Shown: positions 24,937 through 34,386 of the stretch, in pieces
Position numbering within the stretch: position 1 is the first letter of the stretch
Layout: each line of letters starts with the position of its first letter
DNA from: Ethanoligenens sp047722935
Lineage (GTDB): Bacteria; Bacillota; Clostridia; Oscillospirales; Ethanoligenentaceae
Length of the DNA: 64,000 bases
Assembly (NCBI GenBank): GCA_047722935.1
Contig: JBDNZS010000006.1
Location: 16,516 to 80,515 of the forward strand
Reading direction: 5' to 3'
Translations under genes and position numbers: made by a program
The notes under the pieces: model-generated
Told to the model about the DNA's origin: nothing
Seen by the model: only the letters and a program-made list of their open reading frames with translations
Databases searched by the model: none

Positions 24937-27597
24937 ATGGGTGGAAATGTAATGCTTTTTGAACCAACAGTCTCCATTGTGATCGTAAATCTGAACGGTT
25001 TGCGGCATCTGGATGAATGCTTTAAATCAATCCAGCGGTTGGACTATCCTAAAGACAAAGTCGAAGTTGTGATGGTGGACAACGGTTCGACCGATGGATC
25101 CGTAGAGTTCATGCGAAAAAAGTACAGTTGGGTTAAGCTGATTCGCAATTCTAAAAATGAAGGATTTGCGAAACCAAGCAATGATGGCGCGCGCGCGGCG
25201 ACTGGCGAATATGTGGCATTTTTGAACAATGATATGCGCGTACATCGCCGCTGGCTGGCCGAATTGGTGCACTCCATTGAGGCGAATCAGGCCACTTGTG
25301 CCGGCTCGGTCATCCTCAACTGGAATGGAGAACTGCTGGATTTTGCGGGCGGTAGCATGACGTTTTATGGAATGGGATTTCAATACCATTTTCATGAGCC
25401 GGTCAAGCAGATTGAGGCACAGCTGTCACAGGATAAAGACCTGTTTTTCGCCTGCGGTGGCGCAATGTTGGTCAACCGGCAAGTCTTTCTGGAAGTCGGC
25501 GGATTTGACGAAGATTTTTTTGCCTACTTTGAAGATTCAGATTTGGGATGGCGGCTGAACACGCTGGGGCACAGGGTGGTCCTCTCGGCCAAGTCGCGCG
25601 TGAATCATAAGCACCACAGTACGGGAGCTACTTTTGCACGCGAACGGATGCGCTATCTGTATTTCCGCAACAGCCTATATACCATCTACAAGAATTCCAG
25701 CGATGCAATGCTCAACAAGGCTTTCTGGCCGACGATCCTCATGAACAGCGCTTTGATTTTTAAAGAATCCGGCTTGAATGAAGAAGATTATGACCTGCGG
25801 ATTGCGCGGGGCAACTTTGATCATCAGGATGCGCACATCAATCATGTGGCGGCAGCACATTTGGCAGCGCAGAACGCATTTTTAAAAAACCTGCGGACCA
25901 TGTCGGAAAAACGGGCGTATATCCAAAGTCATCGCAAAGTGGATGATAATAAGATTGCCGCGTTTTTTACCGACCCGTTTGCCTGTGTGGGTGCAGATTC
26001 CTATGCGTATCATGCGCTTAAATACGATTTGGTTGAATTGTTTGGGATGGATCAGGCATTCCACAAGCCAATCAGGCGGCGCGTATTGCTGGTAACTGCT
26101 GATCAAATCGGTAAGAAAATGGCGGGGCCGGCTATTCGCTATTTTGAGTTTGCCAAAGCGCTGAGCAAAACCTGCGATGTTGTGTTGGCATCTTGTGGCA
26201 CCAGTGGATTAGAAAGTCCATACTTTAAGTCTGTGCAATACGCATTTGGTCAGGAAGAGCAGCTATGCCAAGCCGCCGTTGAAGCGGATGTGATTATCGC
26301 ACAGGGACTCATTTTAGAAAACACAAAAAATTTCGCCCAAATCGCCAGTCAGCGCTATTTGATTTTTGACCTGTATGATCCGTTGGTCATTGAAAATATC
26401 GAGGCACTGAAGGATCACTCTTGGGGTGCGCGCAGAGAAAATGCGGCGTATACATTGAAAGCGTTGCTGCGGCAGCTGCGTTTGGGTGATTTTTTCGTTG
26501 CGGCGAATGATGTGCAGCGCGATTATTGGATGGGGATGCTGACTTCGGTCAATCGCATTTCTCCGGAAACATATGACGTGAGTCCAAGCTTCAACAAAAT
26601 GATCGATTTGGTGCCGTTTGGCATCGCAGATGAGCCTCCCGCTCATACGCGCAATGTGCTGAAGGGTGTTTGGCCTGGTATCAATAAAGAAGACTTCGTC
26701 TTGATTTGGGGCGGCGGCGTGTGGAATTGGTTTGATCCACTGTCCATTATTCAGGCAGTCAAGATCTTATCTGAAAAACGCTCGGATATCAAACTGTTTT
26801 TCTTAGGCGTAAAGCGTCCGAATCCGACGACTCCGGAGATTGCAATGCTCAACGATGCGGTCGCGCTCGCAAAAGAATTGGGCGTGTATGATAAATACGT
26901 CTTTTTCAATTTTGATTGGGTCGATTATAATGACCGGCAGAATTATTTGCTGGAAGCAGATGTGGGCGTCAGTTTTCATTTCGACACAGTAGAGACACAT
27001 TTTTCATTCCGTACACGCATTCTGGATTACTTATGGGCCAACTTGCCTATTATCGGTACAGAAGGCGATTTCTTTGCCGAACTTGTGCAGGCCAAAGATC
27101 TGGGCGTGACCGTTGGATTTAAAAATGTGGACGATATTGTGGAAGCGGTCCGCAAGTTGGCCGACGATAAGGAGTTCTACGCGCGCTGCAAAGAAAATAT
27201 GCTGCCGGTGGCGGAGCAATACCGTTGGAGCCGGGTCACTAAACCGATTGTTGATTTCTGCAATAATCCGGTGCATATGCGTGAGTTGACCTTCCCGATT
27301 GCCGAGATGGAACCTTCGGATAAAGAAAGTGATGGAAACGATCTGGACAGCCTGTCGGTATCTCCCTCCTCCCGCCGTGCGCGCCATGGTTCGGTTCAGC
27401 AGATGCTGTATGACATTGAGAGACGGCAGATTGAGATGCAGAAAGCCATGCGCCATGTTGCCCGTGATGGGCGTGGTACCAATGAACGCCTTGCGGAATT
27501 GCAGACGTGGTCCTATATGATGAATGACCGCTTTAACAAGTTCAAAGGATTTGCCAATCCATTTAAATTCCTGAAACGGCTGTTCAGACGGAGATGA
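24937..27597 (+). CDS. Two-domain glycosyltransferase (GT2 plus GT4-like) with coiled-coil tail
   Basis: The 886-residue protein begins with a GT2 domain (VSIVIVNLNGLRHLDECF, MVDNGSTDGS, FLNNDM; residues 1-260). A linker follows, then from about 370 comes a GT-B domain (RRVLLVTADQIGKKMAGPAIR, FDLYDPLVIEN, WGGGVWNWFDP). The last 90 residues are charged and likely coiled-coil (VQQMLYDIERRQIEMQKAM). It probably adds two different sugars in turn to a growing rhamnose-type chain. Another ATG at 24952 is possible as start. The linkage and sugars cannot be read from sequence. Confidence 0.8.
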   Translation: MGGNVMLFEPTVSIVIVNLNGLRHLDECFKSIQRLDYPKDKVEVVMVDNGSTDGSVEFMRKKYSWVKLIRNSKNEGFAKPSNDGARAATGEYVAFLNNDMRVHRRWLAELVHSIEANQATCAGSVILNWNGELLDFAGGSMTFYGMGFQYHFHEPVKQIEAQLSQDKDLFFACGGAMLVNRQVFLEVGGFDEDFFAYFEDSDLGWRLNTLGHRVVLSAKSRVNHKHHSTGATFARERMRYLYFRNSLYTIYKNSSDAMLNKAFWPTILMNSALIFKESGLNEEDYDLRIARGNFDHQDAHINHVAAAHLAAQNAFLKNLRTMSEKRAYIQSHRKVDDNKIAAFFTDPFACVGADSYAYHALKYDLVELFGMDQAFHKPIRRRVLLVTADQIGKKMAGPAIRYFEFAKALSKTCDVVLASCGTSGLESPYFKSVQYAFGQEEQLCQAAVEADVIIAQGLILENTKNFAQIASQRYLIFDLYDPLVIENIEALKDHSWGARRENAAYTLKALLRQLRLGDFFVAANDVQRDYWMGMLTSVNRISPETYDVSPSFNKMIDLVPFGIADEPPAHTRNVLKGVWPGINKEDFVLIWGGGVWNWFDPLSIIQAVKILSEKRSDIKLFFLGVKRPNPTTPEIAMLNDAVALAKELGVYDKYVFFNFDWVDYNDRQNYLLEADVGVSFHFDTVETHFSFRTRILDYLWANLPIIGTEGDFFAELVQAKDLGVTVGFKNVDDIVEAVRKLADDKEFYARCKENMLPVAEQYRWSRVTKPIVDFCNNPVHMRELTFPIAEMEPSDKESDGNDLDSLSVSPSSRRARHGSVQQMLYDIERRQIEMQKAMRHVARDGRGTNERLAELQTWSYMMNDRFNKFKGFANPFKFLKRLFRRR

Positions 27598-27616
27598 CGG
27601 TATATTGGGTGGCGGC

Positions 27617-29863
27617 ATGACGATTGATATCATTATTCCTGTTTATAACGCATTTGACTATCTGCTGGCCTGCGTGGAAAGTATCCGCCGCAACGCCGGG
27701 GTGCAGCCGTATCGGCTGATTTTGGTTGAAGATTGCAGCACCGACGTGCGCATCTTGCCGTATTTGCACTCTCTGGAGAACGGCAATGTGATTGTACTTC
27801 GGAATGAAACGAATCAGGGGTTTGTGCATTCGGTCAACTGCGGAATACAGGCATCTGAAAACGATGTGGTGCTGCTCAACAGTGATACCGAAGTGACGCC
27901 GCACTGGCTGGAAAGACTGAAAGCTTGTGCCTGCCATGACCCGCGTGTCGCGACGGCCACACCATTTACCAACGCAGGAACCATTTGCTCTGTCCCGGTG
28001 TTTTGCCAGGACAACCCGTTGCCGGAGGGGCTGACAGCCGACGCGTATGCAGCACTGATCGAACGGGTGAGTCTGCGCGCGTATCCGGAGATTCCGACAG
28101 CAGTCGGTTTCTGTATGTATATCCGTCGTGCCGTACTCAATCAAATCGGCTTGTTCGACGAAGATGCCTTTGGAAAAGGCTATGGCGAGGAAAACGATTT
28201 TTGCTATCGTGCTTTGCGTGCGGGGTATCGCCATGTGCTTTGTGATGATGTCTTTGTTTATCATAAAGGTAGCGCTTCATTCGGCGATGTGCGCAAACAG
28301 ACGCAGATACAGAAAAATCTTGAGATTCTTGCCAATAAGTACCCCGAGGAGAAACGCCAGACGGATTTGTTTTGCCGGATGCAGCCGTTGCGCCGCTTTT
28401 GGGATAACATTGATGTGTTTCGTGCGTTTGCCAATGGACGGCGAAATCTATTGTTTGTTTTGCATATGCCCGTGCCTTACCGGCAGGGCGATTCGCAGAT
28501 GGGCGGTACGCAAAAGCATGTGTTGGAACTCTGTTGCGCACTGGACAAGCGCTACAATGTGTTTATCTTGTGGCCGGAAAAAGAAGACGGTTTATGCCTG
28601 ATTGGCAGCAACGGCAGTGAGTGGAAAGAACTGTTTTTTTCGCTCAAATTGATTACTTCGCTGTCCTATGAGGATAAAATCCGGCAGGTACTGAGCGAGG
28701 TCCTCAAAGCGTTCTGCATTGACTTGGTACATATACATCACATATTGGGTTTGACACCTGCTATGTTTGATACCGTGCGGCGGGCAGGGATTCCGTGTGT
28801 ATTCACCGCGCATGACTATTATCTGTTTTGCCCGCAGATAAACTTATTGAAAAATGGTGTGTATTGCGGCGGGGACGCGGCGCAATGTGCGGATTGCCCC
28901 GCCTGTGCCGGTATTTCGATTGCCGATTGGCGCCAACAGATGGGCAAGGCGCTCTCCTCTGTGCAGGCGGTCGTGGTACCGGACGAATCGGTACAGCATC
29001 GGTTTGAGCAAATGTTCCCCGGACTGCCTGTCGAGGTACACGAACACGGGATATGCATTCCGGAATTGTCCCGTCCGGTGCAAACGGTTGATTCTGCCGA
29101 TACAGAGCTTTTTCCGGTCGCTTTTGTAGGGAATGTCGCGCAGCATAAAGGCAGCGCCCGGATTGCGGAAGTGATTGCACAAGGCGGCGCTCAGATTGAT
29201 TGGCACGTCTTTGGCAATGTAGAGGATAAGTCGTTTCGCCCCATGCATGCGCATCTTCACGGGCCCTATCAGGGTGCTGAAATTCTGGCGCTTCTGCGTC
29301 AATATCGCATTCGGCTGGTCTGTTTTCTGCCGGTCTGGCCGGAAACCTACAGCTATGTGTTGACGGAATGCTGGTTGGCCGGTGTGCCGGTACTTGCATA
29401 TGATTTGGGTGCGGTGGGCAACCGTATCCGAAAGACCGGATGCGGCTGGGTGCTGCCGCCGGATGCCGGAGCGACAGAAATTGTGCGGGAAATCCAGCGG
29501 ATTCGCGGGGATGCGACCGAATACGCCACGCGGTTGAAAGCCCTGGAGCAGTTCCATGCTGTATCGCTTGAGGAGATGGGGAATAGCCATGCCCAACTGT
29601 ATGAGCGATTGTTTGGCAAACCGCAGATCTGTCAGGGATACGACCGTGCATTGATTGTATCGGCAGTTGAAGCTGCCGCCAAAGGGACGGAGACGATGGG
29701 ATTAGCGTATGGCGCACAGCTGGAAGGTTTGCGGCAAAAGCTGCGAAAAATCCTGCCCCGTCCAATGGCCGACGCATTGTTGCGCGGACAATATCCGTTT
29801 AAAAAGCAGATAAAAAGGGTAGCGGTGTTGGCGGGGGACGTATTGCGCCGGCTGCGCCGATGA
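27617..29863 (+). CDS. Two-domain glycosyltransferase (GT2 plus GT4)
   Basis: The 748-residue protein starts MTIDIIIPVYNAFDYL with LVEDCSTDVR, LLNSDTEV and FGKGYGEENDF, a GT2 domain of about 260 residues. A GT4-like domain follows (HMPVPYRQGDSQMGGTQKHV, HIHHILG, AHDYYLFCPQ, FVGNVAQHKG, and PETYSYVLTECWLAGVPVLA). Fusions of this order occur in O-antigen and capsule loci. The segment between holds CGGDAAQCADCPAC, typical of GT4 enzymes in this setting. I start at ATG 27617 behind GGGTGG. Confidence 0.82.
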   Translation: MTIDIIIPVYNAFDYLLACVESIRRNAGVQPYRLILVEDCSTDVRILPYLHSLENGNVIVLRNETNQGFVHSVNCGIQASENDVVLLNSDTEVTPHWLERLKACACHDPRVATATPFTNAGTICSVPVFCQDNPLPEGLTADAYAALIERVSLRAYPEIPTAVGFCMYIRRAVLNQIGLFDEDAFGKGYGEENDFCYRALRAGYRHVLCDDVFVYHKGSASFGDVRKQTQIQKNLEILANKYPEEKRQTDLFCRMQPLRRFWDNIDVFRAFANGRRNLLFVLHMPVPYRQGDSQMGGTQKHVLELCCALDKRYNVFILWPEKEDGLCLIGSNGSEWKELFFSLKLITSLSYEDKIRQVLSEVLKAFCIDLVHIHHILGLTPAMFDTVRRAGIPCVFTAHDYYLFCPQINLLKNGVYCGGDAAQCADCPACAGISIADWRQQMGKALSSVQAVVVPDESVQHRFEQMFPGLPVEVHEHGICIPELSRPVQTVDSADTELFPVAFVGNVAQHKGSARIAEVIAQGGAQIDWHVFGNVEDKSFRPMHAHLHGPYQGAEILALLRQYRIRLVCFLPVWPETYSYVLTECWLAGVPVLAYDLGAVGNRIRKTGCGWVLPPDAGATEIVREIQRIRGDATEYATRLKALEQFHAVSLEEMGNSHAQLYERLFGKPQICQGYDRALIVSAVEAAAKGTETMGLAYGAQLEGLRQKLRKILPRPMADALLRGQYPFKKQIKRVAVLAGDVLRRLRR

Positions 29864-29929
29864 ATGATCGGGTGACTGGTTGCTAACCAGTTTGCGAAAC
29901 TGCTGCTTTGTGTGAAAAGGGGTACAAGC

Positions 29930-31162
29930 GTGGATATTGCACACAAGCTGAAAACGGCAGTGGGTTTGCTGAAAGAACAAGGTGCTTCCGGCGTGTGGAT
30001 GGTTTTTTCCGGCAAAGCTGTGCGTGCGGTACGGCGCACGGCACATCGGATGCGCGGGCTGTTGCTGCGTACCCATTTGCTGCGGATAAGAACGAGCAGG
30101 CAACTCCGTGTGCTGTATATCGTCAATGAAGTGGAGATGTCCGGCGGGCAAACTGTGCGCTACCGGGTGTTTAATTTGATGGAAGCATTGGCGGGGCAGG
30201 CGGAAACAACATATGCCATGCTGGAAAACGGCGTTTATCTGGATGACTGGCAAGTGGCACACGCGGATATCCTTGTCTGCATGCGTGTATTTGATACACC
30301 GCAGCTTCGCCGTCTGCTTGCGCTTGCCAAACGGTACGGCAAGCCTGCGGTTTTTGATATCGATGACTTGATTTTTCTGCCGCAGTATTATGATGGATTC
30401 TGCAAAGCACTGTCTGTAACGGATAGCTTTGAAAAAGAGATGTACGCGGACATGTTCGCGAAATTTCACGAAGCATTCGCACAGTGTGATTTTGCTACCG
30501 CAAGCACGCCATATATTGCGGAGCGGATGCAGGCGGAAAAAAGGGCTGTTGTTATTCACAACGGATTGAATCATACACAGCTTGCTGTGGCGCGCGGGCT
30601 GCCGGAAAGAGAACGGGGCGACACTTTTCGTATCTGCTATATGAGCGGCAGTAAATCACATAATATTGATTTTGCGCAGGCTAAACCTGCTATCGCGCGC
30701 ATTCTGGCGGAATATCCGTCGGTGTGCCTGTGTGTTGCGGGATATCTAGATGAAGACCTATCTGCTCAGTTTCCCAATCAGGTGTCGCGCGCGCCATATA
30801 TGCCATGGCAGGAATTGCTGTCCTATTGCGCCGGTTGTGATGTGAACATCGCGCCGCTGGACACGTCCAGCCCATTCTGCCATGCCAAAAGTGAATTGAA
30901 ATATTTTGAGGCGGCACTGGTGGGGGTACCTACTGTGGCTTCCCCTACGGACACATTTTGCAAATGTATCCGCTCTGGAGAAAACGGCTTGCTTGCGGAA
31001 ACGGAGGACGAGTGGTATGCGGCTGTCCGGTCTTTGATTGAAAGGGAAGATCTGCGTACACGCATCCGGCGGGCGGCTAAAGCGGATGCACTTGCACGGT
31101 ACACACCGCCTTCTATTGCCCGGGAAGCATTGGAGGCGTATCATACAATCCTGAAAATGTAG
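29930..31162 (+). CDS. GT4-type glycosyltransferase
   Basis: The 410-residue protein has a GT-B C-terminal half: FRICYMSGSKSHNIDF, PYMPWQELLSYCAGCDVNIAPLD and the donor-site motif KSELKYFEAALVGVPTVASP. An AVFDIDDLIFLP motif lies in the N-terminal half. The first 65 residues are basic and helical and may bind the membrane face. GTG 29930 is seven bases behind AAAAGGGG and is preferred to GTG 29912. It is the last gene of the polysaccharide operon. Confidence 0.78.
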   Translation: MDIAHKLKTAVGLLKEQGASGVWMVFSGKAVRAVRRTAHRMRGLLLRTHLLRIRTSRQLRVLYIVNEVEMSGGQTVRYRVFNLMEALAGQAETTYAMLENGVYLDDWQVAHADILVCMRVFDTPQLRRLLALAKRYGKPAVFDIDDLIFLPQYYDGFCKALSVTDSFEKEMYADMFAKFHEAFAQCDFATASTPYIAERMQAEKRAVVIHNGLNHTQLAVARGLPERERGDTFRICYMSGSKSHNIDFAQAKPAIARILAEYPSVCLCVAGYLDEDLSAQFPNQVSRAPYMPWQELLSYCAGCDVNIAPLDTSSPFCHAKSELKYFEAALVGVPTVASPTDTFCKCIRSGENGLLAETEDEWYAAVRSLIEREDLRTRIRRAAKADALARYTPPSIAREALEAYHTILKM

Positions 31163-31275
31163 GAGATCATGCAGCGGCTTGCCCCATGGCGGGTGGTATG
31201 ATACAATAAAAAGAAGCCTTGGGGAGGATGGTTACCGCAAAACGGGGAAATAGTCGATAAGGAAGATGATAGAAA

Positions 31276-32343
31276 ATGTCCTGTGGGGATTTGCTGGATT
31301 TAAACGATTGTAGCGTGACAGAATGGACACACCTCATCAAACTGGCGGACGACATCCGTCTTAACCCGCGCGATTATATGCGCCGGTGCGAAGGCAAGGT
31401 GCTGGCCACACTGTTTTATGAGCCGAGTACCCGCACACAGATGTCCTTTCAGGCGGCCATGCTGCGTCTTGGCGGGCAGATTATCGGGTTTGACAACCCG
31501 GTCAATTCGTCCGTTTCCAAAGGAGAAACGCTGATGGACACCATGCGCATCGTTAGCAATTATGCCGACATTATTGTGGTGCGCCATCCGCAGGAGGGCG
31601 CGGCGCGTGCAGCATCGCTCTACGCGCGCTGCCCGGTCATCAATGCGGGGGACGGCGGGCATTTGCACCCTACCCAGACGCTGACCGATCTGGTGACGCT
31701 CTCTACGGTTAAGGGCAAACTGACCGGCTTGCGCATCGGTGTTTGCGGTGATTTGAAATTCGGCCGCACGGTGCATTCTTTGCTCAAGGCAATGAGCCGC
31801 TTTGAAGGCAACCGGTTCTATTTGATTTCTACGCCGGAACTGGCTGTGCCGGATTACTGCAAGGAAATACTCGATCATGCCGGCTGCCCTTATGAGGAAG
31901 TGGGGGCGCTTGACGAATGCATCGGGGAACTGGATGTGCTGTATATGACGCGCATCCAGCAAGAACGGTTTGCCACGCCAGAAGCCTATGAGAAACAACG
32001 CGGTGTTTTTGTTCTTACGCCGGAAAAACTCAGCAGAGCGCGCAAAGATCTTGCCGTTCTGCACCCGCTGCCGCGCGTGGATGAAATAGATCTTGCCATT
32101 GACGACGACCCGCGCGCCCTGTATTTTACACAGGCACGGTTGGGCATGTTTGGCCGGATGGCGCTGATTTTACGGATGCTGGAGGAGGACATCAACATCC
32201 ACTCCGAGCGGAATTATCATGTGCATGCGGCGGATTGTTCAAATCCGCGCTGTATTACCCATACGGAAAAGTACCTGCCGCATAACGTCTGCCCGGATGA
32301 AAACGGGCAGGAGATTTGCCTGTACTGTGAGGAAAAATGCTGA
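31276..32343 (+). CDS. pyrB: Aspartate carbamoyltransferase with PyrI-like zinc tail
   Basis: The 355-residue protein condenses carbamoyl phosphate with aspartate, the committed step of pyrimidine synthesis. STRTQMSFQ at 51-59 binds phosphate, and GDLKFGRTVHSL, HPLPRVDEI and LGMFGRMALIL are ATCase motifs. The last 35 residues are extra: CSNPRC, then ITHTE, then CLYC, with cysteines at 321, 326, 348 and 351. Their C-x4-C and C-x2-C spacing is that of the zinc domain of the regulatory chain PyrI. The nucleotide-binding half of PyrI is absent. It overlaps the next gene by seven bases. Confidence 0.9.
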   Translation: MSCGDLLDLNDCSVTEWTHLIKLADDIRLNPRDYMRRCEGKVLATLFYEPSTRTQMSFQAAMLRLGGQIIGFDNPVNSSVSKGETLMDTMRIVSNYADIIVVRHPQEGAARAASLYARCPVINAGDGGHLHPTQTLTDLVTLSTVKGKLTGLRIGVCGDLKFGRTVHSLLKAMSRFEGNRFYLISTPELAVPDYCKEILDHAGCPYEEVGALDECIGELDVLYMTRIQQERFATPEAYEKQRGVFVLTPEKLSRARKDLAVLHPLPRVDEIDLAIDDDPRALYFTQARLGMFGRMALILRMLEEDINIHSERNYHVHAADCSNPRCITHTEKYLPHNVCPDENGQEICLYCEEKC

Positions 32344-33530
32344 ATACCATGGAAAACAGCGGGGCGCTACCCGTCGTATCCCTGAAACCCGGTGAAGAAA
32401 AGGACCTGCGGATGGGTCGGCTCTGGGTGTTTGACAATGAAATTGCCGGGATCAAGGGTGAAGTTTCACAAGGCGGGCTGGTGGATATCTTTTCTGCACG
32501 GGACGTGTTTGTGGGGCGCGGGTTCTGCAATATGCGGTCAAGAATCCGTGTGCGGCTGCTCACGCGGAAACGTGAAGAAATTGACCGTGCGTTCTTTCTG
32601 CGCCGGCTGTCACGGGCAATCGATTTACGCCGATGTTTGGGGCACTTTGGTGCCTGCCGTCTGGTCTTTGGCGAGGCGGACGGTCTGCCGGGATTGACGG
32701 TGGACAAATTTGACGACGTGCTGGTCATGCAGATTGCGGCGCTGGGGATGGCGCTGTTTCAGGACACCATTGTGGATTGCCTGGTGGAATTGCTGCATCC
32801 ACGCGCCATTTATGAGCGTGACGACCTGCCCACGCGCGAAAAAGAGGGATTGCCGCAGCAGAAAGGCGTTCTCTATGGGGAAGCGCCCGGACTGGTGGAG
32901 ATTGCTGAAAACGGCCTGCGTATGCTGGTGGATGTAGAAAATGGGCAGAAGACCGGCTATTTTCTCGACCAACGGGAAAATCGGGCAGCACTTGCGCCGT
33001 TTTCGCACGGCAGGGTGTTGGATTGCTTTTGTCATACCGGAGGTTTTGCGCTGCACGCCGCCCAATATGGCGCAGATTCGGTAGAGGCAGTGGATATTTC
33101 AGCTTCCGCTTTGGAAATGGTGCGCAAAAATGCGGCGCTTAATGGGCTGACCAACATCACCGCGACTGAAGCCAATGTCTTCGATTTGCTCAAAACTTAT
33201 CAGCAGGAGAAGCGGCAGTATGACTTGGTCATTCTTGACCCGCCCGCTTTTGCAAAGTCCAAATCGGCACTGAAAAGTGCGGCACGCGGCTATAAGGAAA
33301 TCAATTTGCGCGGGATGACACTGGTGCGTCCGGGCGGTTTTCTGGTGACTTGCTCCTGCTCCCATTTTATGACGCCGCCCCTGTTTTTGGATATGATAAA
33401 ACGCGCGGCTGCCGATGTTGGCAAAACCGCGCGTATCTTGGAAATTCGATATCAAGCGAAAGATCATCCCATTGGAATGGGTGCGGATGAATCTTTGTAC
33501 CTCAAGTGCGTTATCTTGCAGCTGGATTAA
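32337..33530 (+). CDS. rlmI: 23S rRNA (cytosine-C5) methyltransferase, RlmI-like
   Basis: The 397-residue protein has an N-terminal PUA-type RNA-binding domain (residues about 10-80), an EEHE-like middle domain (VFGEADGLPGLTVDKF), and a Rossmann SAM domain with VLDCFCHTGGFALHA and LDPPAFAKSK. This order is that of RlmI, which makes m5C1962 in 23S rRNA. It is coupled to pyrB by a seven-base overlap, and its stop overlaps that of dedA on the other strand. The precise target base is inferred from the family. Confidence 0.88.
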   Translation: MLNTMENSGALPVVSLKPGEEKDLRMGRLWVFDNEIAGIKGEVSQGGLVDIFSARDVFVGRGFCNMRSRIRVRLLTRKREEIDRAFFLRRLSRAIDLRRCLGHFGACRLVFGEADGLPGLTVDKFDDVLVMQIAALGMALFQDTIVDCLVELLHPRAIYERDDLPTREKEGLPQQKGVLYGEAPGLVEIAENGLRMLVDVENGQKTGYFLDQRENRAALAPFSHGRVLDCFCHTGGFALHAAQYGADSVEAVDISASALEMVRKNAALNGLTNITATEANVFDLLKTYQQEKRQYDLVILDPPAFAKSKSALKSAARGYKEINLRGMTLVRPGGFLVTCSCSHFMTPPLFLDMIKRAAADVGKTARILEIRYQAKDHPIGMGADESLYLKCVILQLD

Positions 33531-34168
33531 ACGCTTTTCTTTCCGAAGCGGGTTTTTAGGAAGCCGATAACCGCCGGAAGCAGAGAAATACACACAATGA
33601 GGACAACGACCATGCTGAAATGTGCTTTGAAAAATGGCAGGTTGCCAAAGAAAAAGCCTACACTGAAGAAGAAAGACGCCCAAATTACACCGCCGATTAG
33701 GTTAAACAGTAAGAATTTGCGATAAGGCATCTCACCAACACCCGCGACAAATGGGGCAAAGGTGCGGATAATCGGCATAAAACGTGTGATAATGACGGTG
33801 ACTGCACCGTATTTTTCAAAGAAATGGTGTGTCCGTTCAATGTATTCTTTCTTGATAAACCGGATGTGCCCATGTTCGACCCGATGTTTCAACGCACGCC
33901 CGATTTGGTAGTTGCACATGTTGCCGAGCACTGCCGCAGCACAGAACATCAGGATAGCCCAAGGAGAAACGATGTTTTTCGCGGCCAGCGCACCGGCGGC
34001 AAAGATCAAGGAATCGCCCGGCAGAAACGGTGTGACGACCAAACCGGTTTCACAGAAAATAATGAGGAACATGAGGACGTAAGCAACCATGCCATAGGAA
34101 TGCATGAAGACGCTTAGATGTTTGTCGATATGCAGAAAAATATCGATTAGGGTCTGTATGGTAGCCAT
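33527..34168 (-). CDS. DedA-family membrane protein
   Basis: The 213-residue protein has about five membrane helices and the DedA (VTT) signature: FCETGLVVTPFLPGDSLIFAAG, ITRFMPIIRTFAPFVAGVG and NLIGGVIWA. Members of this family move phospholipids or undecaprenyl phosphate across the membrane or couple such movement to protons. It is a single gene with its own promoter at 34292-34321. Confidence 0.92.
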   Translation of the reverse strand: MATIQTLIDIFLHIDKHLSVFMHSYGMVAYVLMFLIIFCETGLVVTPFLPGDSLIFAAGALAAKNIVSPWAILMFCAAAVLGNMCNYQIGRALKHRVEHGHIRFIKKEYIERTHHFFEKYGAVTVIITRFMPIIRTFAPFVAGVGEMPYRKFLLFNLIGGVIWASFFFSVGFFFGNLPFFKAHFSMVVVLIVCISLLPAVIGFLKTRFGKKSV

Positions 34169-34291
34169 TGTTAACTCCCTTTTTGTTTATTTTGTGTAAC
34201 AGTGCGCCTGCCATGCCGCATGTTGAAAAGCGTATTCCGGGCGACGCGCCTGCTTTCATGGCACCTGCTGCCGGGTGCCGATACGTATTTC

Positions 34292-34321
34292 ATTATACCA
34301 TACTCTTTTTGACACAAACAA
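34292..34321 (-). promoter_or_regulatory. Promoter of dedA
   Basis: On the - strand TTGTTT and TATAAT are separated by 18 bases. A TTGACA (34309-34314) on the other strand with a 15-base spacer to TAAATT may serve the divergent flippase gene, but it is poor. Confidence 0.55.
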
Positions 34322-34386
34322 TTTTTTTGTAAATTTTCATTGAGATACCGTTTGAAAAAATTGGCTTTCAATGTTCGGGGAACGAT

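Noticed and set aside
29875..29891. Perfect hairpin ACTGGTT-GCT-AACCAGT between two glycosyltransferase genes
   Set aside because: No T-run and no other sign of function; short palindromes of this length can arise by chance.
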